Shown here piece after piece: positions 1-7,880 of a stretch of DNA of 64,000 bases. Within the stretch, counting starts at the first letter, position 1; each line of letters begins with the position of its first letter. The position numbers and the translations under genes were made by a program. Source of the DNA: Paenibacillus glucanolyticus NBRC 15330 (GTDB lineage Bacteria; Bacillota; Bacilli; Paenibacillales; Paenibacillaceae); NCBI RefSeq assembly GCF_004000885.1, contig NZ_BIMC01000007.1:1-64000 (forward strand), read 5' to 3'. The notes beneath the pieces are model-generated. The model was not told the origin of the DNA and ran no database searches. It saw only the letters and a program-made list of their open reading frames with translations.

Positions 1-118
1 CTCCCTTGGGGAATCGCTTCTCATGCGGTGCGGGGACCTTTGAGGTACTTCGCGCGGTTGTTGAGTTGCTGTCTGCTGGGATCGCTCTCCCTTTGGGAGT
101 CGCTTCGCATGCGGGTGC
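1..118. repeat. Imperfect direct repeat, two copies
   Basis: Copy one (1-31) and copy two (87-118) share the pattern CTCCCTT-GGGGA-TCGCTTC-CATGCGG-TGC with a few substitutions and single-base gaps. Copy two also contains the small palindrome CTCCC-TTT-GGGAG. Fragments of the same motif recur at 1453-1468 (TCCCTTTGGGAACGCT) and 1664-1680 (GGGGAATCGCTTTCTCG), so the motif brackets the nrdB gene. No open reading frame in 1-300 resembles a protein I recognise. It looks like a small dispersed repeat family; its function is unknown. Confidence 0.5.
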
Positions 119-165
119 TACAAGCATCGAACGGCTGTAAGCGGGATTGAATATACTTTCTAATA

Positions 166-286
166 CAAGACTACAAGGGTAAGGGTATCCAAGCGGAAGA
201 TTTTACGTCCGCCTTTGAGAGCCCTTTGATACCATTAAATACATTCAAGCAAAGGGCGGACTACAGCGGCTGGAGAGTGGATACCC
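166..286 (+). other. Structured region immediately upstream of nrdB
   Basis: Nested inverted repeats are visible: GGGTATCCA (183-191) pairs with TGGATACCC (278-286), and inside it GTCCGCCTTT (207-216) pairs with AAAGGGCGGAC (251-261). Just before them is ACAAGACTACA (about 166-175), which resembles the conserved R segment of group I introns (CA-N-GACUA-NA), and AAGATTTTACGTCC (198-209) is loosely like the S segment. Group I introns are known in nrd genes of the Bacillus group, but I cannot show a complete intron core here. It may simply be a structured leader or 3' end of an upstream gene. Confidence 0.35.
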
Positions 287-332
287 GTCCCTCAACCCGC
301 CCTATTATGATATGCAAGGAGAGAGAATTGGC

Positions 333-1364
333 ATGCAAATGCAAAAGATATTTAACACCGAAGCACCCAACCGCTCCACCCGTGTAATTGAAGGTGAGTG
401 CTCCGGGATCTTGAACTGGAACGACATTCGGATGCCTCATATGTATAAACTGTACAAGGTGCTGCTGCTGAACCACTGGATCGCGGACGAAATCCCGATG
501 TCCAAGGATGCGCAGCAGTTCCCTACACTGGACTCAGAGGAACAGCGTACCTTTAAAATCAACATCTCCCTGCTGGCTGTGCTGGATTCCATGCAGACGA
601 TGTTTGTCAGCGATGTGAAGCGTTATTTTACCGACTCGTCACTCGAAGCCATCTCGGCCATCATCGGTCAGCAAGAGGTCGTTCACAATCAATCCTATTC
701 CTACGTGCTCTCTTCCATTGTTTCGGATCAAGAGCAGAAGGAAATCTTCGAATACTGGAAGCATGATCCGGTTCTGCTGGAGCGCAATCAGTTCATTTCA
801 GATATTTATCAGAACTTCCGCGATAATCCGTCGCCGCAAACCTTCTTTGAAGCGATGGTGGCCGACCTGATCCTGGAAGGTATCTTCTTCTATAGCACGT
901 TTGCCTTCTTCTACAACCTGGCTCGCGACCAGAAGATGATGGCAACCAGCCAGATGATCTCTTACATTCAGCGTGACGAGAACCAGCACTGCTACTTCTT
1001 CGCCGAAGTATTCAAACAGCTGCTCAAGGATTTCCCAGAGCTGAACTCCCAAGAGAACATCGACTACCTGTACCGCACCATCGACCGTGCCGTTGAGCTC
1101 GAGACCAACTGGGCACACTACACGCTCAGCAATGTACGCGGCATCGATCTGAACGAGTTGGGCGACTACATCAAGTACATCGCAAACCGTCGTATTACGA
1201 TGATGGGTCTGGAAAAAGCTTACCAAGGCGTAGACGTCAACTGCATGCCATGGATCAAGCCTTTCTCGGATGAAGCTCTGAACGCAACCAAAACCGATTT
1301 CTTCGAAGCCAAATCCCGTAACTACGGCAAGGTTGGCGACGACAACGGTTTTGACGATCTATAA
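333..1364 (+). CDS. nrdB: Class I ribonucleoside-diphosphate reductase, beta (radical) subunit
   Basis: This is the small subunit of class I ribonucleotide reductase. It houses the dimetal-tyrosyl radical cofactor that the NrdA/E subunit uses to reduce ribonucleotides to deoxyribonucleotides in the cytoplasm. All six metal ligands can be placed: Asp in SKDAQ, Glu and His in QEVVH, Glu in LILEG, and Glu and His in DENQH. The radical tyrosine follows in HNQSY, spaced as Y122 in E. coli NrdB. The start at 333 is chosen because AAGGAG (316-321) lies at good distance; an upstream ATG at 312 overlaps that site. The 343-residue length is typical. The alpha subunit is not seen and presumably lies left of the window. 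A terminator follows. Assignment to class Ia rather than Ib is uncertain. Confidence 0.93.
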   Translation: MQMQKIFNTEAPNRSTRVIEGECSGILNWNDIRMPHMYKLYKVLLLNHWIADEIPMSKDAQQFPTLDSEEQRTFKINISLLAVLDSMQTMFVSDVKRYFTDSSLEAISAIIGQQEVVHNQSYSYVLSSIVSDQEQKEIFEYWKHDPVLLERNQFISDIYQNFRDNPSPQTFFEAMVADLILEGIFFYSTFAFFYNLARDQKMMATSQMISYIQRDENQHCYFFAEVFKQLLKDFPELNSQENIDYLYRTIDRAVELETNWAHYTLSNVRGIDLNELGDYIKYIANRRITMMGLEKAYQGVDVNCMPWIKPFSDEALNATKTDFFEAKSRNYGKVGDDNGFDDL

Positions 1365-1412
1365 CAGAGTCTTCAAAGTCCTTGGGACACCCGCAAGCTT
1401 TGCAATATTCTT

Positions 1413-1455
1413 AAAAGCGCTTCTAGGCTAATATAGCACTAGGAGCGCTTTTTCC
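1413..1455 (+). terminator. Rho-independent terminator of nrdB
   Basis: AAAAGCGCTTCTAG (1413-1426) pairs with CTAGGAGCGCTTTT (1439-1452), with one G-U pair, and is followed by a T run. Confidence 0.85.
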
Positions 1456-1759
1456 CTTTGGGAACGCTAAAAGATTGGCGTAGGGACGATGAAGCCATTG
1501 TGTACTGATATTGAGTCTCTGCCTACAGGGGGCCGGTCTTCTATCGGTCGGTTAAACTGAGCTACCTCAACAACATCTCACCACGAGACCATTAGGCAAG
1601 TCCCCAAAAAACGAACAAACCTCGGAGTCATTGTCTCCGAAAGTATGATGTGATTTTCTAAGGGGGGAATCGCTTTCTCGCTTAATAAAGAAATTCGCTC
1701 ACTCAAATAATATTTCAATTTATGGATATTTTCTAAATTCCATTAGAAAACTTTATATT
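1456..1759. other. Intergenic stretch without a supported gene
   Basis: There is no open frame with a ribosome binding site. It holds two fragments of the repeat seen at 1-118 and a small CGGAG/CTCCG hairpin near 1624-1640. Base composition becomes AT-rich from about 1680, at the 3' end of the MFS gene. Confidence 0.5.
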
Positions 1760-3022
1760 CTAATGGGTTGTATTAATCTGTTTTACTGTTCCGACAACAA
1801 TGTGTTTTTTCACATAGAATATAAAGAATATTCCTAGGCCAATTTCTAACACACTGGTCAGTATAGGTACAGAGCGAATTCCAAAATGGTATATAAAGAC
1901 TCCAGTTAGAAACGCCCCCACTTGTATAGAAGCTAAACTACAAGTGTTCCAAAGGCCAAACAATCTTCCTCGTAAATGAGCAGGCACGTCAGTTTGCATT
2001 ATTTGTCGTTCAAAAGGTACGATAAATGCACCTACAAAAGCGAATAACATTAAACTAATCGCACCTTGATAGAGGTGCTCTGTAAAACCAAAGAGCGTCC
2101 AGGTCAGCCCCATCAATATATATACATAACCATACTTATAAGGGTTCTTAAACAAGAACTTGTTATTAGCTAACCAGTAGCCTACCAATACTGAGATAAT
2201 ACCTTCAGATATATAGAGTAAACTGATACCATAATGCTTTGTTTCATAGACATTGGATACAAATTGCTCTAACATCAAATTAAATGATCCAATGATTATT
2301 CCCCCTGATAGAGCTGCAAGTAGGACAAGTTTTACAAATTTTTGTTCTTTTATTACTTGTATTCCTACAACAAACTCCTTTTTGATGTTCTTGGAACTTA
2401 CCATTTTCCTATTGTTTTTCATGGTAATTCTACTAATTATAATTGCTGAAACAAAAAATGAAAGCGAGGTAACCATCCAAGCAATATCCAGATCTAAGAA
2501 GGAAATTAAGGTTCCACCAGCTGCAGCGCCTAGTAATCTAATAGAACTTGTTATTGTGAAATTAAAGGAGTTAGCTACAATTAAATCATCCTCTTCAATT
2601 AAATCAGGTATGATCGTTTGACGTGCAATAGTTGCTAAAGAGTTTAGAAGTCCACCTAAGAACCTTAATAAACAGAATAAAATCCAAGCATACATACCAC
2701 CTAGTAACGGAACAACGATATATCCTAGAAATAAAATTCCCCGAAATACTTCTGAAAAAACAATCACCTTCTTCGGATTAAATCGATCGACTAAGAAACC
2801 AACTAAAAAACTAAACATTAAAGGCGCAAGTCCACTTACAGCCCATAACATCCCTAGTTGAATTCCATTGTCTGTAATTTGATTAAGTAATACAAGCATC
2901 GCTATGAAGGAACCCCATGAGGTTAAACCTGTTAGAATGTTCGTATACGTTAAATATTTGTAACTGGGGTATTTCCTCCAAATTAATGAAATCTGGTTCG
3001 TTTTTTTCAATTTAATCCCCAT
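1760..3022 (-). CDS. MFS transporter (MFS_3 / macrolide-efflux-like)
   Basis: A 420-residue protein with about twelve hydrophobic segments. The loop motif GFLVDRFNPKKV after the second or third helix is the classic MFS G-x-x-x-D-R/K signature, and a related motif sits in the second half (DVPAHLRGRLFG). The overall pattern fits the MFS_3 group, which includes macrolide and siderophore exporters; the substrate cannot be read from sequence. The start has GAGAGGGG directly upstream. It stands alone, with no regulator or partner next to it. The gene and its flanks are far more AT-rich than all neighbours and use A/T-ending codons heavily, which suggests acquisition from a low-GC relative. Confidence 0.85.
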   Translation of the reverse strand: MGIKLKKTNQISLIWRKYPSYKYLTYTNILTGLTSWGSFIAMLVLLNQITDNGIQLGMLWAVSGLAPLMFSFLVGFLVDRFNPKKVIVFSEVFRGILFLGYIVVPLLGGMYAWILFCLLRFLGGLLNSLATIARQTIIPDLIEEDDLIVANSFNFTITSSIRLLGAAAGGTLISFLDLDIAWMVTSLSFFVSAIIISRITMKNNRKMVSSKNIKKEFVVGIQVIKEQKFVKLVLLAALSGGIIIGSFNLMLEQFVSNVYETKHYGISLLYISEGIISVLVGYWLANNKFLFKNPYKYGYVYILMGLTWTLFGFTEHLYQGAISLMLFAFVGAFIVPFERQIMQTDVPAHLRGRLFGLWNTCSLASIQVGAFLTGVFIYHFGIRSVPILTSVLEIGLGIFFIFYVKKHIVVGTVKQINTTH

Positions 3023-3427
3023 CCCCTCTCTTTAAGTAGGATTCGAATTCTTGCCAATCTATTTTATTAAGTATCTTAAGGCATTCTAAAGTCATTAACT
3101 CTCACAAATTATCATTTCGCCTCCTTCATTTTATGTGGAAATTTTAACAATATATTAAGAAAATGTATATTGAGAAATTATTCTCTGTTGATAGGTCTTA
3201 TAAAATTCATAACTTAAATATTGGAATAATATTAAAAAAAATATAAATACATTACGTCTGCCTGAATCCTTGATCCAATGATATTAAAATTGAAAAAATC
3301 AAAAAAAGCTCCTTCAACAAACACAAACCTCCGCGATATTCCTGCCAGGAATATCACGGAGGTTTTTTTAACGCACTTGGATCGGCTGCATTCCAATCAT
3401 CATCTTATCATCTTGCTATCTAGTGGG
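3023..3427. other. AT-rich intergenic region with a terminator
   Basis: The region upstream of the MFS gene is strongly AT-rich to about 3300 and must hold its promoter, but I see no convincing -35/-10 pair. No gene is supported. The terminator at 3326-3367 lies at its right side. Confidence 0.5.
3326..3367. terminator. Bidirectional terminator hairpin
   Basis: AACCTCCGCGATATTCCT (3326-3343) pairs with AGGAATATCACGGAGGTT (3347-3364) around a three-base loop. It has seven T on the plus side and an interrupted T-rich tract on the minus side, where it would end the GNAT-RidA transcript. Confidence 0.8.
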
Positions 3428-4369
3428 TTACCACTTGGCTGCCCATACCTCGATTTCTACCTGAATGGACGGCATCGCAAGTGCCGGCACGTAGGCCATC
3501 GTCATGGCCGGCGCCTTTCCACCATGGAACTTTTCCCACACCTGATGGAAGTGTACCCAGTCTACCTGCTGTACTGCCCAAATATTGATTTTGACGATAT
3601 GATCCGCCGAGAGTGCTTCTGCTGCCAACAGGCGCTGAATGTTCGCCAGGGTATTCTCGACTTGTTCCTTCATATCATCCGGCAATCCCCCCTCCATATC
3701 GGTTCCCACCTGCCCGGACAAGACCAGCAGCTCGGCTCCCTTCGGAACCTTGGTAACATGGGTATAAGGCCCGATTGGCGGAGCGATGACAGAGGGATTG
3801 TACCGCTGAACTTGGGACTGAGACCGGTGATCCTCTTCATTCAGAATAGCCAGCGTCTGATGGTCCTCCCACTGTCCGTTGATGTTTACATTTTTTCTGG
3901 CAATGCCTTCCTGATGGAATCCGGCTTTACACAGCACTTTAATCGATCCCAGGTTATGCGGCATTACCCCCGCCTCAATCCGGTGGAACTTCAATTCCTG
4001 AAAGGCATGCTTCACCACCAGCTGAACGGCCTCCGTCATATAACCCTTTCCATTATGGCGTTGGTCCAGGAAATAACCGATCCAGCAGCTCTGCAGATTC
4101 CACCGCACCACTTCGGTCAGCATGATCTCCCCGATAACCTCTTCGGTGTCTCGCAGCCCAATCACATAGAGATATCCCTGATCCCTTTTACTTGATTTCA
4201 GGGCTTCTTGAATCCGTTCCAGCTGTCCCTGGCGGGTATAGAAGGCTTCTTCTCTTAAACCCGTGAACCGTTGAAAAAAATCCCGATTCTCCACCTCAAG
4301 CTTCAGCAGCGCATCCGCATCCGATTCCTCTACTGGCTTTACATAAATCTGTTTTCCTTGCAATAACAT
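3428..4369 (-). CDS. GNAT acetyltransferase fused to a RidA/YjgF domain
   Basis: The 313-residue product joins two domains. Residues about 1-165 form a RimJ/RimL-type GNAT fold, with the acetyl-CoA loop seen in QRHNGKGYMTEA and the C-terminal GF-x-x-EG strand. Residues about 175-313 form a RidA/YjgF domain (NPSVIAPPIGPYTHV at its start, LVLSGQVG, and QVEIEVWAAKW at the end). Canonical RidA enzymes carry a catalytic Arg in PAR-S; here the equivalent position reads PAMT, so the reactive-imine deaminase activity is probably absent. Start 4369 is chosen because GAGGAGAGG lies just upstream; a longer frame to 4417 begins inside a terminator hairpin. A four-segment attenuator-like leader precedes it. 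The substrate is unknown. The fusion itself is seen directly as one uninterrupted frame. Confidence 0.85.
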   Translation of the reverse strand: MLLQGKQIYVKPVEESDADALLKLEVENRDFFQRFTGLREEAFYTRQGQLERIQEALKSSKRDQGYLYVIGLRDTEEVIGEIMLTEVVRWNLQSCWIGYFLDQRHNGKGYMTEAVQLVVKHAFQELKFHRIEAGVMPHNLGSIKVLCKAGFHQEGIARKNVNINGQWEDHQTLAILNEEDHRSQSQVQRYNPSVIAPPIGPYTHVTKVPKGAELLVLSGQVGTDMEGGLPDDMKEQVENTLANIQRLLAAEALSADHIVKINIWAVQQVDWVHFHQVWEKFHGGKAPAMTMAYVPALAMPSIQVEIEVWAAKW

Positions 4370-4403
4370 AGCGTACCTCTCCTCTACCGGAAAAATGAAA
4401 AAC

Positions 4404-4477
4404 ACAAAAAACACCACAGAGCTCCTGTGGTGTACATGCCGATCTATGCAGCCACAGGTAAGCGACCTGTGGTGTTT
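4404..4477 (-). promoter_or_regulatory. Attenuator-like leader with competing hairpins
   Basis: Read on the minus strand there are four segments: 1 AACACCACAGGT (4477-4466), 2 ACCTGTGG (4459-4452), 3 ACACCACAGG (4433-4424) and 4 CTGTGGTGT (4419-4411), then TTTTTTGTGTTTTT. Pairs 1:2 and 3:4 can form, 3:4 being a terminator. The alternatives 2:3 (CCTGTGG/CCACAGG) and 1:4 are equally well matched. This is the geometry of a transcription attenuator. It lies between a 47-codon ORF and the GNAT-RidA gene. It may instead be a plain terminator with a repeated arm. Confidence 0.55.
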
Positions 4478-4492
4478 AATTCCACTGCATCC

Positions 4493-4636
4493 TCATTCGA
4501 ACAACCGAATGGAAGGATCCTTGATCGCTGAATATCCGATTATGGACATACTTCTCCCGTCCTCGGATAGATCAAAGAAAACAGCGGTGGAGCATCCCAT
4601 GCCTTTGGACAAAGACGCCAACGATCTTTTTTTCAT
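4493..4636 (-). CDS. Candidate small protein, 47 residues
   Basis: The ORF begins ATG AAA AAA AGA with ACGGAGGGG 6-7 bases upstream, a strong ribosome binding site. The product starts MKKRSLASLSKG and contains FFDLSEDGRSM and ends SIRLFE. It has a basic N-terminus, one Cys, no membrane segment and no family I recognise. It lies 22 bases after another tiny ORF and just before the attenuator-like hairpins. It could be a genuine small gene, or a leader peptide for the hairpins, but no run of one codon type is evident. Confidence 0.45.
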   Translation of the reverse strand: MKKRSLASLSKGMGCSTAVFFDLSEDGRSMSIIGYSAIKDPSIRLFE

Positions 4637-4658
4637 GTGAACACCCCTCCGTTCCATC

Positions 4659-4781
4659 TCATGTTGTTCCTATATTCCAATCCTCTATATTCAGAACATA
4701 CTCGTTCTCATCCTGCATCTTCAACGTAAGTCTATAGTTAACCATAGTTACACGTGTTCTGCAAGCAGGATCCAATATCAA
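4659..4781 (-). CDS. Candidate small protein, 40 residues, downstream of the DUF817 gene
   Basis: The frame opens with TTG (4781-4779), preceded by GAGGCGG five bases upstream, and starts 10 bases after the DUF817 stop. An internal ATG (about residue 13) could start a 28-residue form. The C-terminal part reads as plausible coding sequence (NYRLTLKMQDENEYVLNIED), acidic and water-soluble. It is too short to assign. The tight spacing to DUF817 on one side and to the 47-codon ORF on the other suggests a polycistronic unit. Confidence 0.3.
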   Translation of the reverse strand: MILDPACRTRVTMVNYRLTLKMQDENEYVLNIEDWNIGTT

Positions 4782-4791
4782 CGGAGCCGCC

Positions 4792-5589
4792 TCACATAAC
4801 CGTTCCCTTGGGATTGTCCTTGGACGGCCCTCTGCCCAGCTTAAGGTGCTTCAACTGAGCCACGATGATGACACTGATCACCACCAGCAGGAACCACGAG
4901 CTGATTTTGCCGATATGCACCAGACTCCATGTCCGCTCCTGACCCGGATAGGTCCAGGCCCCAAGGAAGGTTGAAATATTCTCCGCAATCCAGATGAAGA
5001 ATCCAATCAGCAGAAACGACAGCACCAGCGGCATCCGCAGTGTTTTGCCGTCAACGTCAAAGTACACCACCGTTCTGCCGAACACCACGAATAATAGCGC
5101 CGTAAGGAGCCAACGGGCATCCCATACATAATGATGGGTGAAGAAATTAGCATAGATCGCGGCGCTCAGCAGTACGGTGAGCATAGGCAGCGGCCAGCCG
5201 GTAATACGCAGATTCATTCGCCGCCAAGCCTGACAGATATAACTCGCAACACTTGCATACATAAAGCCGCTGTACAGCGGCACCCCGCCGATTTTACTCC
5301 AGGCTTCCTCAGGGTAAGACCACGACCCCATATGGACCTTATACAGCTCCAGCATCAGGCCGATGACGTGAAAGACACAGATCACCTTCAGCTCATCCCA
5401 CGTCTCCAGTTTACTGACAAGCATCCCGATTTGAGCCAGCACACATATAAGAAGAATGAGATCATAACGCGGGATTCCTGGAATTTCAATGATTTTGCTC
5501 AATGCGAGCGCTCCAAATATGATAACCGGAAAAATACAGGACAACGCCTGCTGATAACCGAATACCCATAACTTTCGTATAAAATCCAT
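4792..5589 (-). CDS. DUF817 family integral membrane protein (YoaT-like)
   Basis: A 265-residue protein with about eight membrane segments, matching DUF817, whose B. subtilis member is YoaT. Characteristic conserved polar motifs inside the membrane region are HMGSWSYPEEAW, GVPLYSGFMYASVASYICQ and FFTHHYVWDARW. The family function is not established. Start 5589 is supported by AGGAGGG five bases upstream; an ATG fifteen bases earlier overlaps that site. Two tiny ORFs follow in the same direction with short gaps. Confidence 0.85.
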   Translation of the reverse strand: MDFIRKLWVFGYQQALSCIFPVIIFGALALSKIIEIPGIPRYDLILLICVLAQIGMLVSKLETWDELKVICVFHVIGLMLELYKVHMGSWSYPEEAWSKIGGVPLYSGFMYASVASYICQAWRRMNLRITGWPLPMLTVLLSAAIYANFFTHHYVWDARWLLTALLFVVFGRTVVYFDVDGKTLRMPLVLSFLLIGFFIWIAENISTFLGAWTYPGQERTWSLVHIGKISSWFLLVVISVIIVAQLKHLKLGRGPSKDNPKGTVM

Positions 5590-5689
5590 AAGTCCCTCCT
5601 GCATAGCAGCTCATTAGGTTCACCCTACCACAGACCCTGATTTGAATAAAAGAACAGCATTGTCATAATTGACCCAGGTTATCCTCGAT

Positions 5690-5729
5690 AAAAAGTAAAA
5701 GAGAGAGCAGCACCTTCTACTGCTCTCTC
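5690..5729 (-). terminator. Terminator of the marR-MFS operon
   Basis: GAGAGAGCAG (5701-5710) pairs with CTGCTCTCTC (5720-5729). On the minus strand it is followed by TTTTACTTTTTAT. Confidence 0.8.
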
Positions 5730-5891
5730 CGTTCGATATCGTTCCAGACTATTTGTATTCGCGTGTCAGCACCCTCATGCAATACAACGCATAATCGTTT
5801 AATCGCTTGATGTTATTAGAAATCATTTGCCATAGGTCATGCTTTAGCGATCAGATGAATGACCTTCCTCAAATACCCGATACCGGCGTGG

Positions 5892-7319
5892 TCAGACTGC
5901 GACATGCTGAACCGGTTTTTTCTTTTTGACTCGTAACAAAAATGTAAGAGGTATGGCCACGACAGCCACCATCGTCCCGATCAGAAATACGTCATCGATG
6001 CCCATCGTGGTGGCAACGCCCTTGGTCGTGGCACCCGCTCCCATATAGTATGAGGTTCTGGATACCACCAGCGCACTGAAAATGCCGATGGATAACGAGG
6101 CAAGCCCTTGACGAGCCCAATTCGTTATGGATGACGCATGGCCCGAATATTCACTGGACACCGCACTCATCGCTGCATTCGTTAACGGCATATTACACAG
6201 CGCGATACCGAGGCAGCGGATCAATTGCAGCAGTGAAATGTACAGCACCGAAGTATGAGTGCCGATTCCGCTAAAGGCCAGGGTGGCGGCCACAATGATC
6301 AGGACACCTGTAATCACCAGCCGGAACGGACCGATCCGATCATAAAATTTGCCGATAATCGGCGAGGCAGCCGCCATGACAATCGCTCCCGGCAGCATGA
6401 TCAGCCCCGTATCCATTGGAGACAGCTTCAGCACAGTCTGCAAATACAGCGGCACCAGAAGCGTTCCGGTATAAAGCGATATCGTCACAATACAGTTCAG
6501 CATTAAGCTGTACCGAAACCGCGGAAACTTGAATACCTTGAGCTGCAGCAGCGGGGATTTGATGCGCAGCTCCCACCTAACAAAGAACAACAGCAGCAAT
6601 ATGCCGGAGAGGAGCAAAGACAGCGTCTTCCAGGAGCCCCATCCCCAGTCATTGCCGTGACTGAACGAGAGCAGGAGCAAGGAACTGCCCAGCACCACGG
6701 TCAAGAAACCGAGGAAATCAAACGTCTTTTTCTCCGTCAGTCTGTAGAAGGGTATGAATTTACTTACGATGACGATAGATATCAGGCCAATGGGAATATT
6801 CAGAACAAAGATCGATTTCCAGCCAAAATATTGAACCAGCCAACCTCCCAGGGTTGGTCCGATAACGGGTGCCAGCATGGAGGCAAGGCTCCACAGCCCC
6901 ATCGCATAGGCCTGCCGCTCACGCGGGAATACCTGATAAATAATCGTCATCGTAATCGGGATGATCATCCCCCCGAATACGCCTTGCGTAATCCTGAACG
7001 CAATCAGCGTCTCGATATTCCAGGCGACAACGCATAACAGCGACGATAGGGTAAAACCTATCAAAGCAAAAATGAACAGCCTTTTATAACTGAGCTGGTC
7101 CCCCATATAGCCTACGATGGGAGCCACAATTCCGGTTGCGAGCAGGTAGCCGGCCATCAGCCACTGGGTGGTGCTCAGCGTAGCATCGAACTGCTCCATC
7201 ACAACCGGGAAAGCCACATTAATCGTGGTAATGCTCAGCACGGCCAGAAAATTGCCGAAAAACACAGCGCTCATAATTAGCCAAAATGAAGATTTCTCTT
7301 GTGTCTCTTGTGTATTCAC
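5892..7319 (-). CDS. DHA2-family drug:H+ antiporter (EmrB/QacA type)
   Basis: A 475-residue, about fourteen-helix MFS exporter. Motifs of the DHA2 group are visible: NVAFPVV in helix 1, QWLMAGYLLATG, the G-x-x-x-D-R/K loop (GYMGDQLSYKRLF), RITQGVFGG, and motif C (LAPVIGPTLGGWLV) that marks antiporters. The translational start is the GTG at 7319 with AGGAGG upstream. It lies 82 bases behind a marR gene and a hairpin with a T-rich tail separates the two. The likely role is efflux of a toxic compound sensed by the MarR protein; the substrate is unknown. Confidence 0.9.
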   Translation of the reverse strand: MNTQETQEKSSFWLIMSAVFFGNFLAVLSITTINVAFPVVMEQFDATLSTTQWLMAGYLLATGIVAPIVGYMGDQLSYKRLFIFALIGFTLSSLLCVVAWNIETLIAFRITQGVFGGMIIPITMTIIYQVFPRERQAYAMGLWSLASMLAPVIGPTLGGWLVQYFGWKSIFVLNIPIGLISIVIVSKFIPFYRLTEKKTFDFLGFLTVVLGSSLLLLSFSHGNDWGWGSWKTLSLLLSGILLLLFFVRWELRIKSPLLQLKVFKFPRFRYSLMLNCIVTISLYTGTLLVPLYLQTVLKLSPMDTGLIMLPGAIVMAAASPIIGKFYDRIGPFRLVITGVLIIVAATLAFSGIGTHTSVLYISLLQLIRCLGIALCNMPLTNAAMSAVSSEYSGHASSITNWARQGLASLSIGIFSALVVSRTSYYMGAGATTKGVATTMGIDDVFLIGTMVAVVAIPLTFLLRVKKKKPVQHVAV

Positions 7320-7330
7320 ATGAAGCCTCC

Positions 7331-7378
7331 TAAAACAAAATAAACCCGCCCAGGTCTGGTTAACAGAGCGGAGGCGGG
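7331..7378 (-). terminator. Intra-operon terminator/attenuator between marR and the exporter
   Basis: On the minus strand CCCGCC (7378-7373) pairs with GGCGGG (7350-7345), with an inner TCTG/CAGA stem, followed by TTTATTTTGTTTT and then the AGGAGG of the exporter. It probably lowers exporter expression relative to marR, or is read through under induction. Confidence 0.6.
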
Positions 7379-7401
7379 ATACGAGAGCATCGACTTGAAC
7401 G

Positions 7402-7815
7402 TTATGGAAATAATTTTTTGCCCAGCAATCGCAGCAAAATATACAGATGATCCGCCTCATCCTGATCCATCTGCTTGAAGGATTCCATGACGGCATAATC
7501 CCCCTCGCTGCGAGCATCAAGCACAAGCTGCCGGCCAGTCTCCGTAAAATTGACATAGTGGCTTCGTCCATCGCTCGGATTGGGCGTTCGAACCACCAGC
7601 CCCCGTTGCTCCAACGCATCCACCAAATACGTAATCGTCGCAGCTTTAAGCTCCATATGCTCAGCCAGTCGATTGGGAAGCCAAGGCCCCTGCTGCTCAA
7701 TCAAACTTAAGATCTTATACTGATTCATTGTCAATTCGTTCTTTCTCAGATGACTTAGAAAAGATACGACCCGATGCCTCGTCATTTTATCCGACAACTC
7801 ACGATACATGTCCAT
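7402..7815 (-). CDS. MarR-family transcriptional regulator
   Basis: A 137-residue winged-helix regulator. The DNA-binding core is seen in ELTMNQYKILSLIEQQGP, PNRLAEHMELKAATITYLVDALEQRGLV and the wing RTPNPSDGRSHYVNFTETG. The C-terminal helix (DEADHLYILLRLLGKKL) would contribute to dimerisation. It is the first gene of the exporter operon and probably represses it. A palindrome, CAACAATTCTAAGTTG, lies about 65 bases upstream and is a candidate operator. The start has only a weak ribosome binding site; a second ATG two codons later is possible. Confidence 0.88.
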   Translation of the reverse strand: MDMYRELSDKMTRHRVVSFLSHLRKNELTMNQYKILSLIEQQGPWLPNRLAEHMELKAATITYLVDALEQRGLVVRTPNPSDGRSHYVNFTETGRQLVLDARSEGDYAVMESFKQMDQDEADHLYILLRLLGKKLFP

Positions 7816-7880
7816 GAGTCTCTCAACGCTTGCTTCTCTTTCGTTCTCCAGAGCATTTCACCTCGGTTCTTATTTTAGTT

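Noticed and set aside
798..1226. A 142-codon open frame antisense to nrdB.
   Set aside because: It lies fully inside nrdB, has no ribosome binding site, and its product has no sensible composition.
1491..1580. On the minus strand, TAGCTCAGTTTAACCG looks like a tRNA D-arm.
   Set aside because: No GAGC closes the D stem, and no anticodon arm, T-arm (GTTCRA) or acceptor pairing can be placed; it is a chance match.
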